Source: Naegleria lovaniensis (taxonomy: Eukaryota > Heterolobosea > Eutetramitea > Acrasida > Naegleriidae). Taken from it: DNA of 64,000 bases. How positions within the stretch are numbered: the stretch's first letter is position 1; the number at the start of each line of letters is the position of its first letter. Shown here piece by piece: positions 31,099-41,109 of the stretch. The translations under genes and the position numbers were made by a program. The stretch is from assembly GCF_003324165.1 (NCBI RefSeq), contig NW_025407850.1, positions 248,001-312,000 on the forward strand. The letters are read 5' to 3'. Below the pieces are notes generated by a model, which saw only the letters and a list, made by a program, of their open reading frames with translations, was not told where the DNA came from and did not search any database.

Positions 31099-32643
31099 AT
31101 GTCCTTCTCGTTTAAAACTCCTTCATCATCATCATCGGGACTGTTTCCAAGTGGCACCTCGTCGACCACCAATGCAAACCCCTCTCTCGGATTTACATTT
31201 GGTAATACTACCACTACATCATCATCATCATCAACTGGTGCTTTTGGGTTTGGATCTAGTAGCAGCTCTCTGTTCGGATCACCTTTTGGATCAACATCTT
31301 CTTCCTCCTCAACAACAATAGGATTTGGACCAACACCCACTTCCTCTTCATTATTCGGATCGTCGTCATCATCATTTTCATTTGGATCCTCTTCTGGTAG
31401 AGGAAGAGCAAAGAAGAGCTCCACTCCTTCGAGAAGAAATAAGAGGAAAAAAGAAGAGAGTAATACTTCATGGAAAGGACTTACACAAAAGTGGCATACC
31501 TTGCAATTGAGTGGAAATGGAGATAATGCTTCAAAAGACAACATGTCAATTGCTGATAATAACACTTCTTTGGCACATGAAATGATCACTATTGTGTGTA
31601 AAAAAGAAAAGAATGATCTTGGAGTATTCATGGATCATTCTGAAGATCGAATTTTTACAATGGATAGAGACATATTATGCACAAGCTCTAAAGTGTTGAA
31701 ACGAATATTAGATTCATACACAAAGAAAGAAAATGGAAAAGTTAGTGATGCACTTTCATTACAAACAACTTCAGATGAAACCACTCCAACAGCAGCATCT
31801 TTGGAGTCTTCCTCTTCAACACCTATCCCAACATTAGATTTTTTACACGTTTCAAGTAACGGTGACAGCTCTACTCCCCAACTTGAGTTTCTTTTACCAC
31901 CAAATATTGTACTATTTTTGTTAATGACAATGAGCGATATTGTGCTTCCAAGTGACATGGAAAATAATGATTTTAAAATTTTACTTAAGGTAGCAGTAAG
32001 ATTGGAGTGTAATTCTATCATTCAAAACAGAATTATTAGCGCCACTCCTTGCAATGCAGCCTCATACGACATTTGGCAATTCATTTACAACAAGCAACAA
32101 GAATTAGATCCATCCATTGATTATTCAACAATTTATACTTCTCTGTGCAGTGAAATGCTTGGTGTGTTAACTTGTATAATTTCATACAAAATTTACCAAG
32201 ATTGGAGCGAAGAATTCTTTTTCGTAATACTTCCCTACATTTTAAAAGGAACTGACGAGCTTCAGGCATACACCACCATCAAATTAATATGCGAATGGAT
32301 TGAACATCAAACTGGCTTTCTTGTTTCTCAGCTCAATACTGGTACAGAGAATACCGACACTCCACATCAACAAAGCGAAACAAGCTCCACTATCGTGACC
32401 GATTCCACACCAACAGATCCCGTCTCTGAGAATAACAAAACAGTTGAGCACAGCGAGGAAAAAGTCACAAAACTCAGAAAGTATCTTTATGAATTGGTCA
32501 ACCTCGATTCCAAAGAAGAAACAACCATCTTTAGAATACCCACTAGCTTCAGCACATTCTTTCTCAAAATTACTGATCCAGAAATTGTCTCTGATAAGTT
32601 ACTTTTCAAGTTTTACAAATTTCTGTTCACTGCCAATGAATAA
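31099..32643 (+). CDS. FG-rich nucleoporin-like N-terminus joined to a BTB-like region
   Basis: From the A-run ATG at 31099 the product is 514 residues; the longer open frame overlaps the coronin gene and is rejected. Residues 1-100 have about ten GF/FG motifs in Ser/Thr-rich spacers (GFTFG, GAFGFG, SLFGSPFGS, SFSFGS), like FG nucleoporins. A basic segment (RAKKSSTPSRRNKRKK) follows. After about residue 165, LGVFMDHSEDRIFTMDRDIL and VLKRILDSY resemble the core of a BTB fold in which side-chain positions (hydrophobic, then D-x-x-I-L) are kept, and the rest is helical as in BACK-like regions. No catalytic domain is visible. The BTB assignment is tentative; an alternative is an unrelated nuclear-pore-associated protein. 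Confidence 0.65.
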   Translation: MSFSFKTPSSSSSGLFPSGTSSTTNANPSLGFTFGNTTTTSSSSSTGAFGFGSSSSSLFGSPFGSTSSSSSTTIGFGPTPTSSSLFGSSSSSFSFGSSSGRGRAKKSSTPSRRNKRKKEESNTSWKGLTQKWHTLQLSGNGDNASKDNMSIADNNTSLAHEMITIVCKKEKNDLGVFMDHSEDRIFTMDRDILCTSSKVLKRILDSYTKKENGKVSDALSLQTTSDETTPTAASLESSSSTPIPTLDFLHVSSNGDSSTPQLEFLLPPNIVLFLLMTMSDIVLPSDMENNDFKILLKVAVRLECNSIIQNRIISATPCNAASYDIWQFIYNKQQELDPSIDYSTIYTSLCSEMLGVLTCIISYKIYQDWSEEFFFVILPYILKGTDELQAYTTIKLICEWIEHQTGFLVSQLNTGTENTDTPHQQSETSSTIVTDSTPTDPVSENNKTVEHSEEKVTKLRKYLYELVNLDSKEETTIFRIPTSFSTFFLKITDPEIVSDKLLFKFYKFLFTANE

Positions 32644-32923
32644 ACCACCAGTAGGTTTTGTACTTTGTGTTAATTGGGATATAATTTTTCATCAAGAAAA
32701 AATACAGCAAACTCAGATCCGAGAAGCGAAAAAACCTTTTGGATTCGATAGTCGTTGTCGTGGATTCATTATCTATATTTTCCGCATCACAAAAGAAGAC
32801 AAGCAACTGTTTTGAATTATCTGAACAACAAACGTGATTTATCATCGGCTCCGAGGCTGAAAATTCATCAACTCAATCACTAAATAGAACATCAAATATA
32901 GAAGAAGAAATTGTATCATCATC

Positions 32924-34252
32924 ATGACTGTAGACTCAAACTTTGTAGGAACACCTACAAAAAAGAAGAGCAAAAAATGGCAACACTCGAACATACCTCC
33001 CGAAGATCCCGAAAGCATTAAACTTTTCAATGAATTAACAAAGGACTCTAAAAAAGCCGATTCGATACGAATTGTGAGTCGAGTCAATACGTTATATACA
33101 TCTCCTTTTGCTTCAGTAAGATCACAGGCCAAGAACAGTGATGACTCTTTTATCGATTTAATTCCCAAAACATCAACTTGTGGAGATTTTCTCAATAGTT
33201 GTATTGAAAGATTGGAGAAGGGGATTCCTCTGAGAGAATTGGAAATTAAACAATTATGTATAAGAGCACAGGATGTATTAATGAACGAGAGCAATATTGT
33301 GAAAGTGACATCGCCTGTTACTGTAGTTGGGGATATTCATGGCCAATTTTGGGATGTTATTGAAATGTTTAAGATTGGAGGACCTTTACCAAATACTAAT
33401 TATTTATTTTTGGGTGATTATGTGGATCGAGGGAAACATAGCGTACTTACTATGAGTCTGTTACTTTGCTACAAATTGAAATGGCCTCAAAGGATTACAC
33501 TACTGAGAGGAAATCACGAAACACGAGGAATATCAAGGACTTATGGTTTTTACAAAGAGTGTATTGAATATTATGGAAGCCCTAACACTTGGAAATATTT
33601 CACAGACCTTTTCGACTATTTAACTGTTGCAGCTTTAATTGATGAAAAGATATTTTGTGTACATGGTGGTTTATCACCAGCCATTACGTCACTCGATCAA
33701 ATAAGAGTATTAGATAGATTTGGGGAGCCTGGTATGGAAGGACCACTCGTAGATCTTCTATGGTCAGACCCAGATCCAGATAGAGATGGTTTTGGATCAA
33801 ACCATTCCCGAGGAGCTGGCTATTTATTTGGAGGAGATATTGTGAAAAAGTTTCTGCATTTCAATGGAGCTATTCACATGTGTCGAGCACATCAGTTGTG
33901 TGACGCTGGTTACAGATTGCTATTTGACGACCAACTTAGCACGGTGTGGAGTGCTCCAAATTATTGTTATAGGTGTGGAAACAAGGCCTCTGTTCTGGAA
34001 ATCGATCAAGAGTTGAACATGTTTTTCAATATCTTTGAGGACGCACCCGAGGAGGTAAGTATTGTTATTGTTGAGTTGTGGAATGTTCATCATATTTCAA
34101 CAACGCAGGCAAGAGAAAATTGTGTGGATAAGAATTTACATGGCAGTGTCATGAAGATGATAAAACCTAGAACCGGCGATTTTCAAGCAATGACCACTAT
34201 TAATGGAAGCGACGAAATGACAGGATTTGATATTTCGCATTATTTCCTTTAA
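32924..34252 (+). CDS. PP2A-type Ser/Thr phosphatase catalytic subunit, PP4-like, with N-terminal extension
   Basis: The frame is open for 442 codons, but 34055-34108 (GTAAGT...CGCAG, 54 nt) reads as an in-frame intron, giving 424 residues. Removing it restores the family sequence FEDAPEEAREN. Motifs of the PPP family are complete: GDIHGQF, GDYVDRG, RGNHE, HGGLSP and SAPNYCYRCGNKASVLEID, the last closest to PP4. The C-terminus ends in HYFL in place of the conserved DYFL that is methylated in PP2A/PP4/PP6. About 100 residues precede the catalytic core, unusual for this family. The protein dephosphorylates Ser/Thr, probably with regulatory subunits. The start ATG follows ATCATC. Confidence 0.93.
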   Translation: MTVDSNFVGTPTKKKSKKWQHSNIPPEDPESIKLFNELTKDSKKADSIRIVSRVNTLYTSPFASVRSQAKNSDDSFIDLIPKTSTCGDFLNSCIERLEKGIPLRELEIKQLCIRAQDVLMNESNIVKVTSPVTVVGDIHGQFWDVIEMFKIGGPLPNTNYLFLGDYVDRGKHSVLTMSLLLCYKLKWPQRITLLRGNHETRGISRTYGFYKECIEYYGSPNTWKYFTDLFDYLTVAALIDEKIFCVHGGLSPAITSLDQIRVLDRFGEPGMEGPLVDLLWSDPDPDRDGFGSNHSRGAGYLFGGDIVKKFLHFNGAIHMCRAHQLCDAGYRLLFDDQLSTVWSAPNYCYRCGNKASVLEIDQELNMFFNIFEDAPEEVSIVIVELWNVHHISTTQARENCVDKNLHGSVMKMIKPRTGDFQAMTTINGSDEMTGFDISHYFL

Positions 34253-34347
34253 CATCAAATGTTTCTAGATGTACAATAAATTACTTCCATTATGTTAGCT
34301 TGTTATTGGGTTAATATTTACACACAAAATGCTTCACAATGACATCG

Positions 34348-36129
34348 TTAGAAAGGTGGAGTACTTGAGGATGACGATGAAGGTTGTGACATTAGTGAAG
34401 TTAACTGTCTTTCCACGTCCAAAAGTTCTTGTCGCCTTGCATTGAGCTTGCCTTCCAAATTTGTGAGCATAGCTTGCGCTCTTCCTCTTTGAATTTCATT
34501 CTTGGATTTTTCTAAATTTTCTGTAGCGACAGAGACTTGGTTTTGGATTGTTTGAATATCTTTTTCAGCACTATTTTTAAGTTGTAAAAGACTTTGGTAT
34601 TGCGGCGTTTGGGTAACATCAATTTGTTGAGGGACTGTTGCTGATACTTCCTCAAACATATTTTCATCGTCTTCCGACTCAGATTCAGAGTCTGAACTTG
34701 TTTCGTCCTCTTCCACAGGAGGCTTGTTTGCTTGAATTGGCTGGACAGGTTTTGCTTCTATTGGACCTAATGATTGTTTGCTCATTGATGTGCTGTTCGA
34801 CACATGTGACTCCTCTCCTTCAGAGGGTGTTTCGTCTTGCATCATGTCGCTAGTGGAAACGGGCTTTGGTAAAGTAGGTGGAGCACTGAATACGAATGGT
34901 TGATTTGGAGTTGTGACAGCCTGACTGATTGGTGTGGACATGGACGAAGGAGCACTCGTCACACTCATACTATCGTCATTCATGATTGGTTGTGAAGGTG
35001 CTGAGCTTAGTTTAGATTGATCTCCTGTAGAGACTGTTGAAATAGCATCATCTGGTTTCTTATTAGCACTCACTTCATCGAACATATCTGACTCGTCCGA
35101 TTCTTCCTCTGAATCGCTAGCTTCAGAATCAGAGGATGATGTGCTCATTTCTTCTTCCATAGCAGCCAATCGCTCTTGCTCAGAAGCGTATTCAATAAAT
35201 TCAATTTTCACTTTTGTTGGATCCTCTTCTTCCAACATTTGAATATACTTTTCTTTCAGTTTTTTGATATCTTTTCTGGTTATGTCTATTTTTTGAGCGT
35301 TCCAATGACGAAGTACACGTGCAAGAGATGGAGAAATACCATCTTCCATTAAATAACTTGTCATTAAGTCCTTAGCTTTTCTCTTCTTTGGGTCATGATG
35401 ATGGTGAGATTTTTGCATGTAAAACCTGGTTCTTTTCTGTCTGAATTTTTGGAATTCCGATTCTAAATCCTGAGGTTTTTGTACAACGATCATTTGACTA
35501 ACATCTCCACATTTGTAATATGTTTGACAATCTACCGATTTGTATGCTTCTATATGTGTTGGAAGATCAACGAGCGTACAAGGTAAAATTTGCTTTTCAA
35601 ATTGAAACCTTCCTCTCCTGTTCTTATCGATTCCGTACTCAATATCGCTCAAGTATCCGTTCTCATCATTATCCCGTTTATGTATTTTCTTATCTTCCTC
35701 AGTCATACGGGCACTCTGGAGAAATTGTAGAATATCAACATCATCTCCGAATTTAATGCTCATGTTAAGATCAATCCTATGATTTTTATCGGAAGATTTG
35801 CTGTCTTTTGACTCCTTTCTCAATCTTTGCCTAATCTTTTCAGCAATATCCTCCGGTACTCTAAGAATAAATTGTTTTTCTTCAAAATCATCATCTTCAT
35901 CTTTCAAGGAATTAATATCAACTCCCAATGATGCGGCTGTTGTTGCAACATCTGTTGCTGTTGATTTGTTTGATTTGTTAGATTTTGACTTGGATGATTT
36001 TTCCGAAGCTTTTTCCTTTGAAGAAGATTCCGCCTTCTTTTTAGATGAGGACGATGATGAAGATTTCTTTTTGGATGATGATGGTTCCTTCTTCTCTTTC
36101 GATGAGGAAGACTTTTTCTCACTGGGCAT
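34348..36129 (-). CDS. TAF7: TFIID subunit TAF7
   Basis: From the A-run ATG at 36129 the product is 593 residues; the longer frame begins with TTG. The first 75 residues are an extreme Ser/Lys tract (KKKSSSSSSSKKK). The TAF7 N-terminal domain follows, with EEKQFILRVPEDIAEKI and CTLVDLPTHIEAYKS followed by VDCQTYYKCGDVSQMIVV, which are diagnostic. After about residue 290 the protein is acidic and Ser-rich with SDSESESEDDE repeats. The last 80 residues form a coiled coil (SLLQLKNSAEKDIQTIQNQV). TAF7 binds TAF1 and restrains its acetyltransferase during assembly of the transcription initiation complex. The Ser/Lys head and acidic tail exceed the usual length of about 350. Confidence 0.92.
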   Translation of the reverse strand: MPSEKKSSSSKEKKEPSSSKKKSSSSSSSKKKAESSSKEKASEKSSKSKSNKSNKSTATDVATTAASLGVDINSLKDEDDDFEEKQFILRVPEDIAEKIRQRLRKESKDSKSSDKNHRIDLNMSIKFGDDVDILQFLQSARMTEEDKKIHKRDNDENGYLSDIEYGIDKNRRGRFQFEKQILPCTLVDLPTHIEAYKSVDCQTYYKCGDVSQMIVVQKPQDLESEFQKFRQKRTRFYMQKSHHHHDPKKRKAKDLMTSYLMEDGISPSLARVLRHWNAQKIDITRKDIKKLKEKYIQMLEEEDPTKVKIEFIEYASEQERLAAMEEEMSTSSSDSEASDSEEESDESDMFDEVSANKKPDDAISTVSTGDQSKLSSAPSQPIMNDDSMSVTSAPSSMSTPISQAVTTPNQPFVFSAPPTLPKPVSTSDMMQDETPSEGEESHVSNSTSMSKQSLGPIEAKPVQPIQANKPPVEEDETSSDSESESEDDENMFEEVSATVPQQIDVTQTPQYQSLLQLKNSAEKDIQTIQNQVSVATENLEKSKNEIQRGRAQAMLTNLEGKLNARRQELLDVERQLTSLMSQPSSSSSSTPPF

Positions 36130-36318
36130 TTTTTTTTGAAAACAAACAATCAAAAATAGGTTAAAGCAGACTTTATTGAAATGTTGTCGTGGTAAATTCA
36201 ATGTTCAAGTGTTTCAAACTTGAGGGATCAATATGAATGAACGTACCTTACTTTCAACATCCCACATCTCTAAAAGATATTCTGTTCAGACCATTTCGCA
36301 TTAACAAAAAAAATATTC

Positions 36319-38082
36319 ATGAAACGAGACCGCTTTCAGGCCGAATTACATGATTTCAGCAATGCCGACGGAAAGAATAATGAATTTCAAAAGATCAAGA
36401 AAACAACAAACGAAACAAACAGTTGTGGAGGCCGTACTTGTGTTTCAATTATTTTAATAAATCTTAGAGATGATGATAGTAATTGTGCTCGTTGGTTGAG
36501 AAGAAAATTTCAACTGCAACAACTCGGAAAGATCAAATGGTTGGAAAACAGAGAAAAACAATTGAATATTTATACAGAGTGTATTTCCTTTTTTCCTATT
36601 GAATTCATGAATGATAAATCCTTTGTATTAGATTATCTCAACAAGTACAAGGATGGACTACAGTACGCCTCTGATGCTTTAAAAGAAGACAAATCATTTG
36701 TGTTACAAGCTCTTCAATACTGCCACTCACTAAGTTTTGGGAGACATATATTTGATGACGACTTTATAAGAGAGGCAGTTCAATATTCAATAAGACCTCT
36801 AACATTTGCATCACGTGAATTGAAATCAGACAGAGATTTTATGGTGTCAATTGTAAAACAAAATGGGCTAGCACTGGAATACGCTCATTCTACGTTATTG
36901 AACGACAGAGAGCTAGTTATAGAGGCAGTGAAATCGTGTGGGGAGGCGCTTTGTCATGCCCCTGACGACTTGAAAAAGGATAGAGAGCTTGTAATTGAAG
37001 CTATCAAGCAAGATGGTTCTGCATTGAGATATGCGTCAAACGAGTTAAAAAAGGACAGAGACTTTCTACTACAAGCTGTGAAACTAAATGGTAAAGCGCT
37101 GTTGGATGCGGGATATTATTACTTGTATAACGACAAAGAACTTGTGATGGAAGCCATGAACACTTTTCCAAATATTATCCGGGAGGTAACAAAAGGTGGC
37201 ACAGTAATGAACGATCTAGAATTTCTGATGAAAGCAGCAACATATGATGCATCTGTGTTACGTTTGTTACCGAATGAAATGAAAGGAGACCGCGAGTTTG
37301 TGCTGTCTCTCGTGAAAAAGCAAGGATGCGTGCTGCAGTATGCGAGTGAAGAACTGACGAAAGACAGAGAGATTGTCTTTGAAGCCGTTAAACAAGATGG
37401 TGATGCGCTTGAATATGCATGTAATGAGTTTAGAAATGACAAGGAAATTGTCATGGAAGCAGTCAGTAAATGTGGCCATGCAATTCATTATGTCTCACAC
37501 GAATTGAAAAATGATAGAGAAATATTATTAACCGCTATTCATCAAGATGGTAGAGCTTTACAATTTGCACCTCCTGAGATGAAGATTGACAAGGAACTTT
37601 TGCTTCCAATAGTGAAGAAATATCCCTATGCCATACGATTTGTACCACATGAGGCAAAGTGTTATAGGGAGCTTGCTTTAGAAGCATTGAGCCAAAATGG
37701 AGCAGCACTGTATCTTATTGAAAGCGATTTGCTTTCACAGGATAAAGAATTGCTGTTGGAAGCGTTCAAACGAAACCATGAAGCACTTAATCATTGCATG
37801 GACATGAACGACGATAAAGAATTTATGTTGGAGGCAGTTAAAATACATCCTGTGGCCTTAGCATATGCAGACGACGATTTAACTCAAGACACTGAATTTA
37901 TGTTAGAATGTACAGAACAAAACGGGTTTGCCTTGTATTTTGCTCCTGAAGAAATGCAACTAGATGCAGAACTTGTGGAGAAGGTAGTGAAACAAAATGG
38001 TTATGCTCGAAAGTATTGCAACGCGCTTTACCAATTGCGAATTGAATCATGTTACTTTGGGTGCTACATTCCTAATAGATAA
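36319..38082 (+). CDS. DUF4116 repeat protein
   Basis: Single exon, 587 residues. After a 100-residue N-terminus it consists of about 19 tandem units of about 25 residues with the pattern D-(R/K)-E-(L/I/F)-V-x-E-A-(V/I)-x-x-x-G-x-A-L-x-(Y/F)-A-x-x-x-L-(K). Examples are DRELVIEAIKQDGSALRYAS and DREIVFEAVKQDGDALEYAC. This is the DUF4116 repeat, which is abundant in Naegleria. Each unit looks like a helical hairpin, so the protein is probably a superhelical scaffold. No other domain is visible. It converges with the RCC1-like gene, 42 bp away. Confidence 0.93.
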   Translation: MKRDRFQAELHDFSNADGKNNEFQKIKKTTNETNSCGGRTCVSIILINLRDDDSNCARWLRRKFQLQQLGKIKWLENREKQLNIYTECISFFPIEFMNDKSFVLDYLNKYKDGLQYASDALKEDKSFVLQALQYCHSLSFGRHIFDDDFIREAVQYSIRPLTFASRELKSDRDFMVSIVKQNGLALEYAHSTLLNDRELVIEAVKSCGEALCHAPDDLKKDRELVIEAIKQDGSALRYASNELKKDRDFLLQAVKLNGKALLDAGYYYLYNDKELVMEAMNTFPNIIREVTKGGTVMNDLEFLMKAATYDASVLRLLPNEMKGDREFVLSLVKKQGCVLQYASEELTKDREIVFEAVKQDGDALEYACNEFRNDKEIVMEAVSKCGHAIHYVSHELKNDREILLTAIHQDGRALQFAPPEMKIDKELLLPIVKKYPYAIRFVPHEAKCYRELALEALSQNGAALYLIESDLLSQDKELLLEAFKRNHEALNHCMDMNDDKEFMLEAVKIHPVALAYADDDLTQDTEFMLECTEQNGFALYFAPEEMQLDAELVEKVVKQNGYARKYCNALYQLRIESCYFGCYIPNR

Positions 38083-38124
38083 GGGCAAGGGGAGTAGTTA
38101 ACTTTTCATGAAAATACATTTAAT

Positions 38125-39459
38125 TTATTCGTTTGTGATCGGGGAAAGGACAGCAATGTCACACAATGCACCTCTAGTAGCGATCTCTTTCAACTTTAAA
38201 AAGAATTGCATGTCTGCCTTTTTGATGTTGATACGTTTTCTATAAACAAATGCATGCCATGGTCCCAAGCTTATCAATGATTTTCACAAATTAGGTCATT
38301 ATTTCAAGAACTTCGGCTGGATCAATACCTACCTCACCTCTTGATCCGGATACTCTTTTTTCATTACCCAAATCTTGTTGTACTTGCGAAACTTTGGATC
38401 AATATTGGTCTGCGATTTGAATGCAGTGACAACTTCACCAAAGAAAATTATTTCACCGTTTTCACTAACTAAACACGTGCAAATAGAACCACAACATAAT
38501 GATCGAACAGGGAATGCATCAGTATTGATTTCAACGAATGAGTCTTGATCGGTTCCGGAGGTATTCGGGATTTGCCCATAATTATTGAGGCCTCTTATGA
38601 ACACCCGTCCGTTTTGTAGCAAAACAGCCACATGTGCAAAACCAGTTGAAACTTGAACTACAGGAGCATCTTTCTCAAAAGGTGACTTTACATATACCAT
38701 ACGTTGTATTGGATATGAAATAAATCCGTAAGCATCGAATGAAGAAGTTTTTCTAATATAAAACTTGTTATTTTCTAAAACAAAAATGAATAAATCCCTG
38801 CAATATGAGGTCATGAATTTGATTTTTGAGGTTTCACATGGAACTTCAAAGGTTGTCTCTGTTTGTGTACTACATTGATAAACAACAATTTGAGTTGGAT
38901 CATGTGTTGTGTTAAGTAAAAAATAGGGAGACATTATACCTGCTCCGATAGCAATCAGTTCACGTGGTCCATGAATTTTGAATGGCTTCATCGTGAAAGA
39001 ATCGACATCATAAACATAAAATCTCTCATCCATCATTTCAAAAAGGACGTGACTGCGATTGTTGCAAACCACTCGTTTCATCTCCTTTGACGTTCCAATT
39101 GGTACATCCAAATTCAGATCATACATTCCTTGAAACAATTCATGAAAAGTCACTTTACGGAGATATTGTAAGTTATTTGAAATGGAAAGAAAGAATTTTG
39201 ATTCTTCTCCCATCAAGAATATTAAACTATATGTAACCTGCTCTCCTCCACTGCAAATAAATGAAAATTTTAAAGGCAAATCGTCATGCTTTTTCTCGAC
39301 TGTAAAAATAACATTCTCATTTCGGGATAGGCTGGAAGGCTTGTACAATAATTTCAAAAAACAATCACCATCCTTGTCTTGTTCAAACCGACAACCAGCA
39401 GTCGCTTTTCTACCACAATACCACACGGATTCATCCTCATGATCGTTGTGTGGGTTCAT
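38125..39459 (-). CDS. RCC1-like protein, two exons
   Basis: Exon 1 is 39459-38333 and exon 2 is 38239-38125; the intron starts GTAGGT and ends TATAG, and the product is 413 residues. Exon 2 adds VRKRINIKKADMQFFLKLKE and a short tail ending CDIAVLSPITNE. Only the last third shows clear RCC1-type units (VVQVSTGFAHVAVLLQNGRV then FIRGLNNYGQ, and SLCCGSICTCLVSENGEIIF), while the N-terminal 250 residues are divergent blades. The C-terminus (LKEIATRGALCDIAVL) aligns with the ending of the RCC1 protein at 659-2438 (LKKRARQGELSDIVCI), suggesting paralogues that share a terminal module. The ATG follows seven A. Confidence 0.8.
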
Positions 39460-39573
39460 TTTTTTGTAAAAACATTTTTCGTCGTCCCATCAACCACAAC
39501 CCCAAGAGAGGGATTAAGAGTAAGGCCCTAAATGCATATAGTTAAATGGTTGAATGACATGACCACCATATCT

Positions 39574-40468
39574 TTATTGACGAACCAGTTGATTCAACCC
39601 AGAAATAATTTCATCAACAGTATCAACAAACACAAAGCTATTATGATTTTGAAGAATTTTACCATGAGATTTCACATTAAAATGACTTACGCTTTCAATA
39701 AATCTGAATGGACTTTCAATTCATCTCCAATGAAATTGATAATCTTTTCCCAAGGATCTTTTGAAATAATTATTAATTTCACAATCATTCATGAACGGTT
39801 GATGAAACCTACCTCTAAAAACAAAAATTTTACGCACTGGCTCAACACTCGCAGGGAATACAGAATTAATATAATATAAATTCCACACAATTAATAATTC
39901 AGCTGCAGTTCCAAGACTACCAGGTAACACCACAAAGTAATTTCCTGAATCTGTTAATCCTTTAATTCGTTCATGTAAATTGTCAGCATCGACAGTTGTT
40001 CTTAAATATTTGTTTCCTTGTTCATGTCTTTTGTAGAAAGTCTTGCTACTAATGACTCCTTTGATATCAATATTTGGATGTTGTGACGCGCCTAGATAAC
40101 AGTTCATCACGAACACGGTTATTAATGAATTTGTAAATCAAATACTTGCCTTTCGAAACAGCTTCCATGGTTCCTCCATATCTGTTTTTATCAGTCATGT
40201 ATTATTTGAAAAATTTTTGGATCACAAAATCATTTTAGAATCGTGCCAGCGTGTGAAAAATTGTTATCATCGAAATCATAACAAAAATCAAAATTATTGG
40301 TTCTCACTTGTATGATGATACGAACCCACCACTACAAATCGAATATCCACATTGAGCTAGTTTATCTCCGAGCTCAACACTCAAATTCCACAAAGGTTCT
40401 CCTTCCTTGGGTGCAGAAGCTCCGAATACAACAACATGACTCGTGAGTGGTGGTGATTGAGAAGACAT
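39574..40468 (-). CDS. LOG-family (lysine decarboxylase-like) nucleotide hydrolase, five exons
   Basis: Exons 40468-40326, 40181-40150, 40091-39813, 39757-39691 and 39637-39574 give 194 residues, the usual LOG length. Exon 2 is only 32 nt. The second intron starts GC (GCAAGT...CTAG); the others are GT-AG with GTTCGT, GTAGGT and GTAAGT donors. The joins rebuild the family order: HVVVFGASAPKEGEPLW, then SGGYGGTMEAVSKGAS, then NYFVVLPGSLGTAAELL (PGGxGTxxE-like, with Ser for the second Gly), then VDEIISGLNQLV. LOG enzymes release free cytokinin base from the riboside monophosphate in plants; in protists the likely substrate is a purine nucleotide, unproven. The ATG follows nine A. Confidence 0.88.
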
Positions 40469-41109
40469 TTTTTTTTGTGTTTTTTCACGACACCCAAAGA
40501 TAAAATTTTCACTTGTTTATCATCTTCGAGAGAAAACAGATCAACCAGACTAGTTGTTGGAGATTGAACCGCCAGGCACTTGATGACGACGTCCATACAT
40601 TGGATATGAGTTGAAGTGGTACTCACAGGTTCCATTGGTGGAATGTATACAATTTCTTGATTATCCTGTCTGAATCACTTCTTGCCCTTAAGAAGAATCT
40701 CAAGAATGTGGATGTTTTTATGGTCGTTGGTTGACCCTGATGGTGCGAAGATCTACAACCCTCGAGGTCACTTGGAACCAACGAGATCTCTATGAATCCT
40801 CAAACTCATCAAGATCTCGTCAAAATTCCATGTTTTGAATGTCAATAATGTCAAATTCCAAACCAACTTTCCCTTGGAGTGGTTGAAAATTTGGAAAGAA
40901 TTTCATCATCCGACCACCTCATGCATGCGCACGACACTGTGTTGAAAGCTATTTCTGAAAACTGATACAAGGACGCAGTAATTCATCGCGACATTATTTA
41001 TCCTTGATGGAGTGAATTAAAGAGATATAAATTCCAGTAACGTTTTCAATTCACAAAACAAAAAATCAACAAACAAATTATTGTTATTAATAACCTTTCC
41101 AAAACGTAA
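40469..41109. other. Divergent spacer between LOG and NmrA-like genes
   Basis: No gene that I can support. An open minus-strand frame (40381-40635) is only the upstream extension of the LOG reading register. The right end is AT-rich with an A/C-rich leader before ATG 41110. A GC-richer patch at about 40720-40800 has no recognisable features. Confidence 0.35.
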
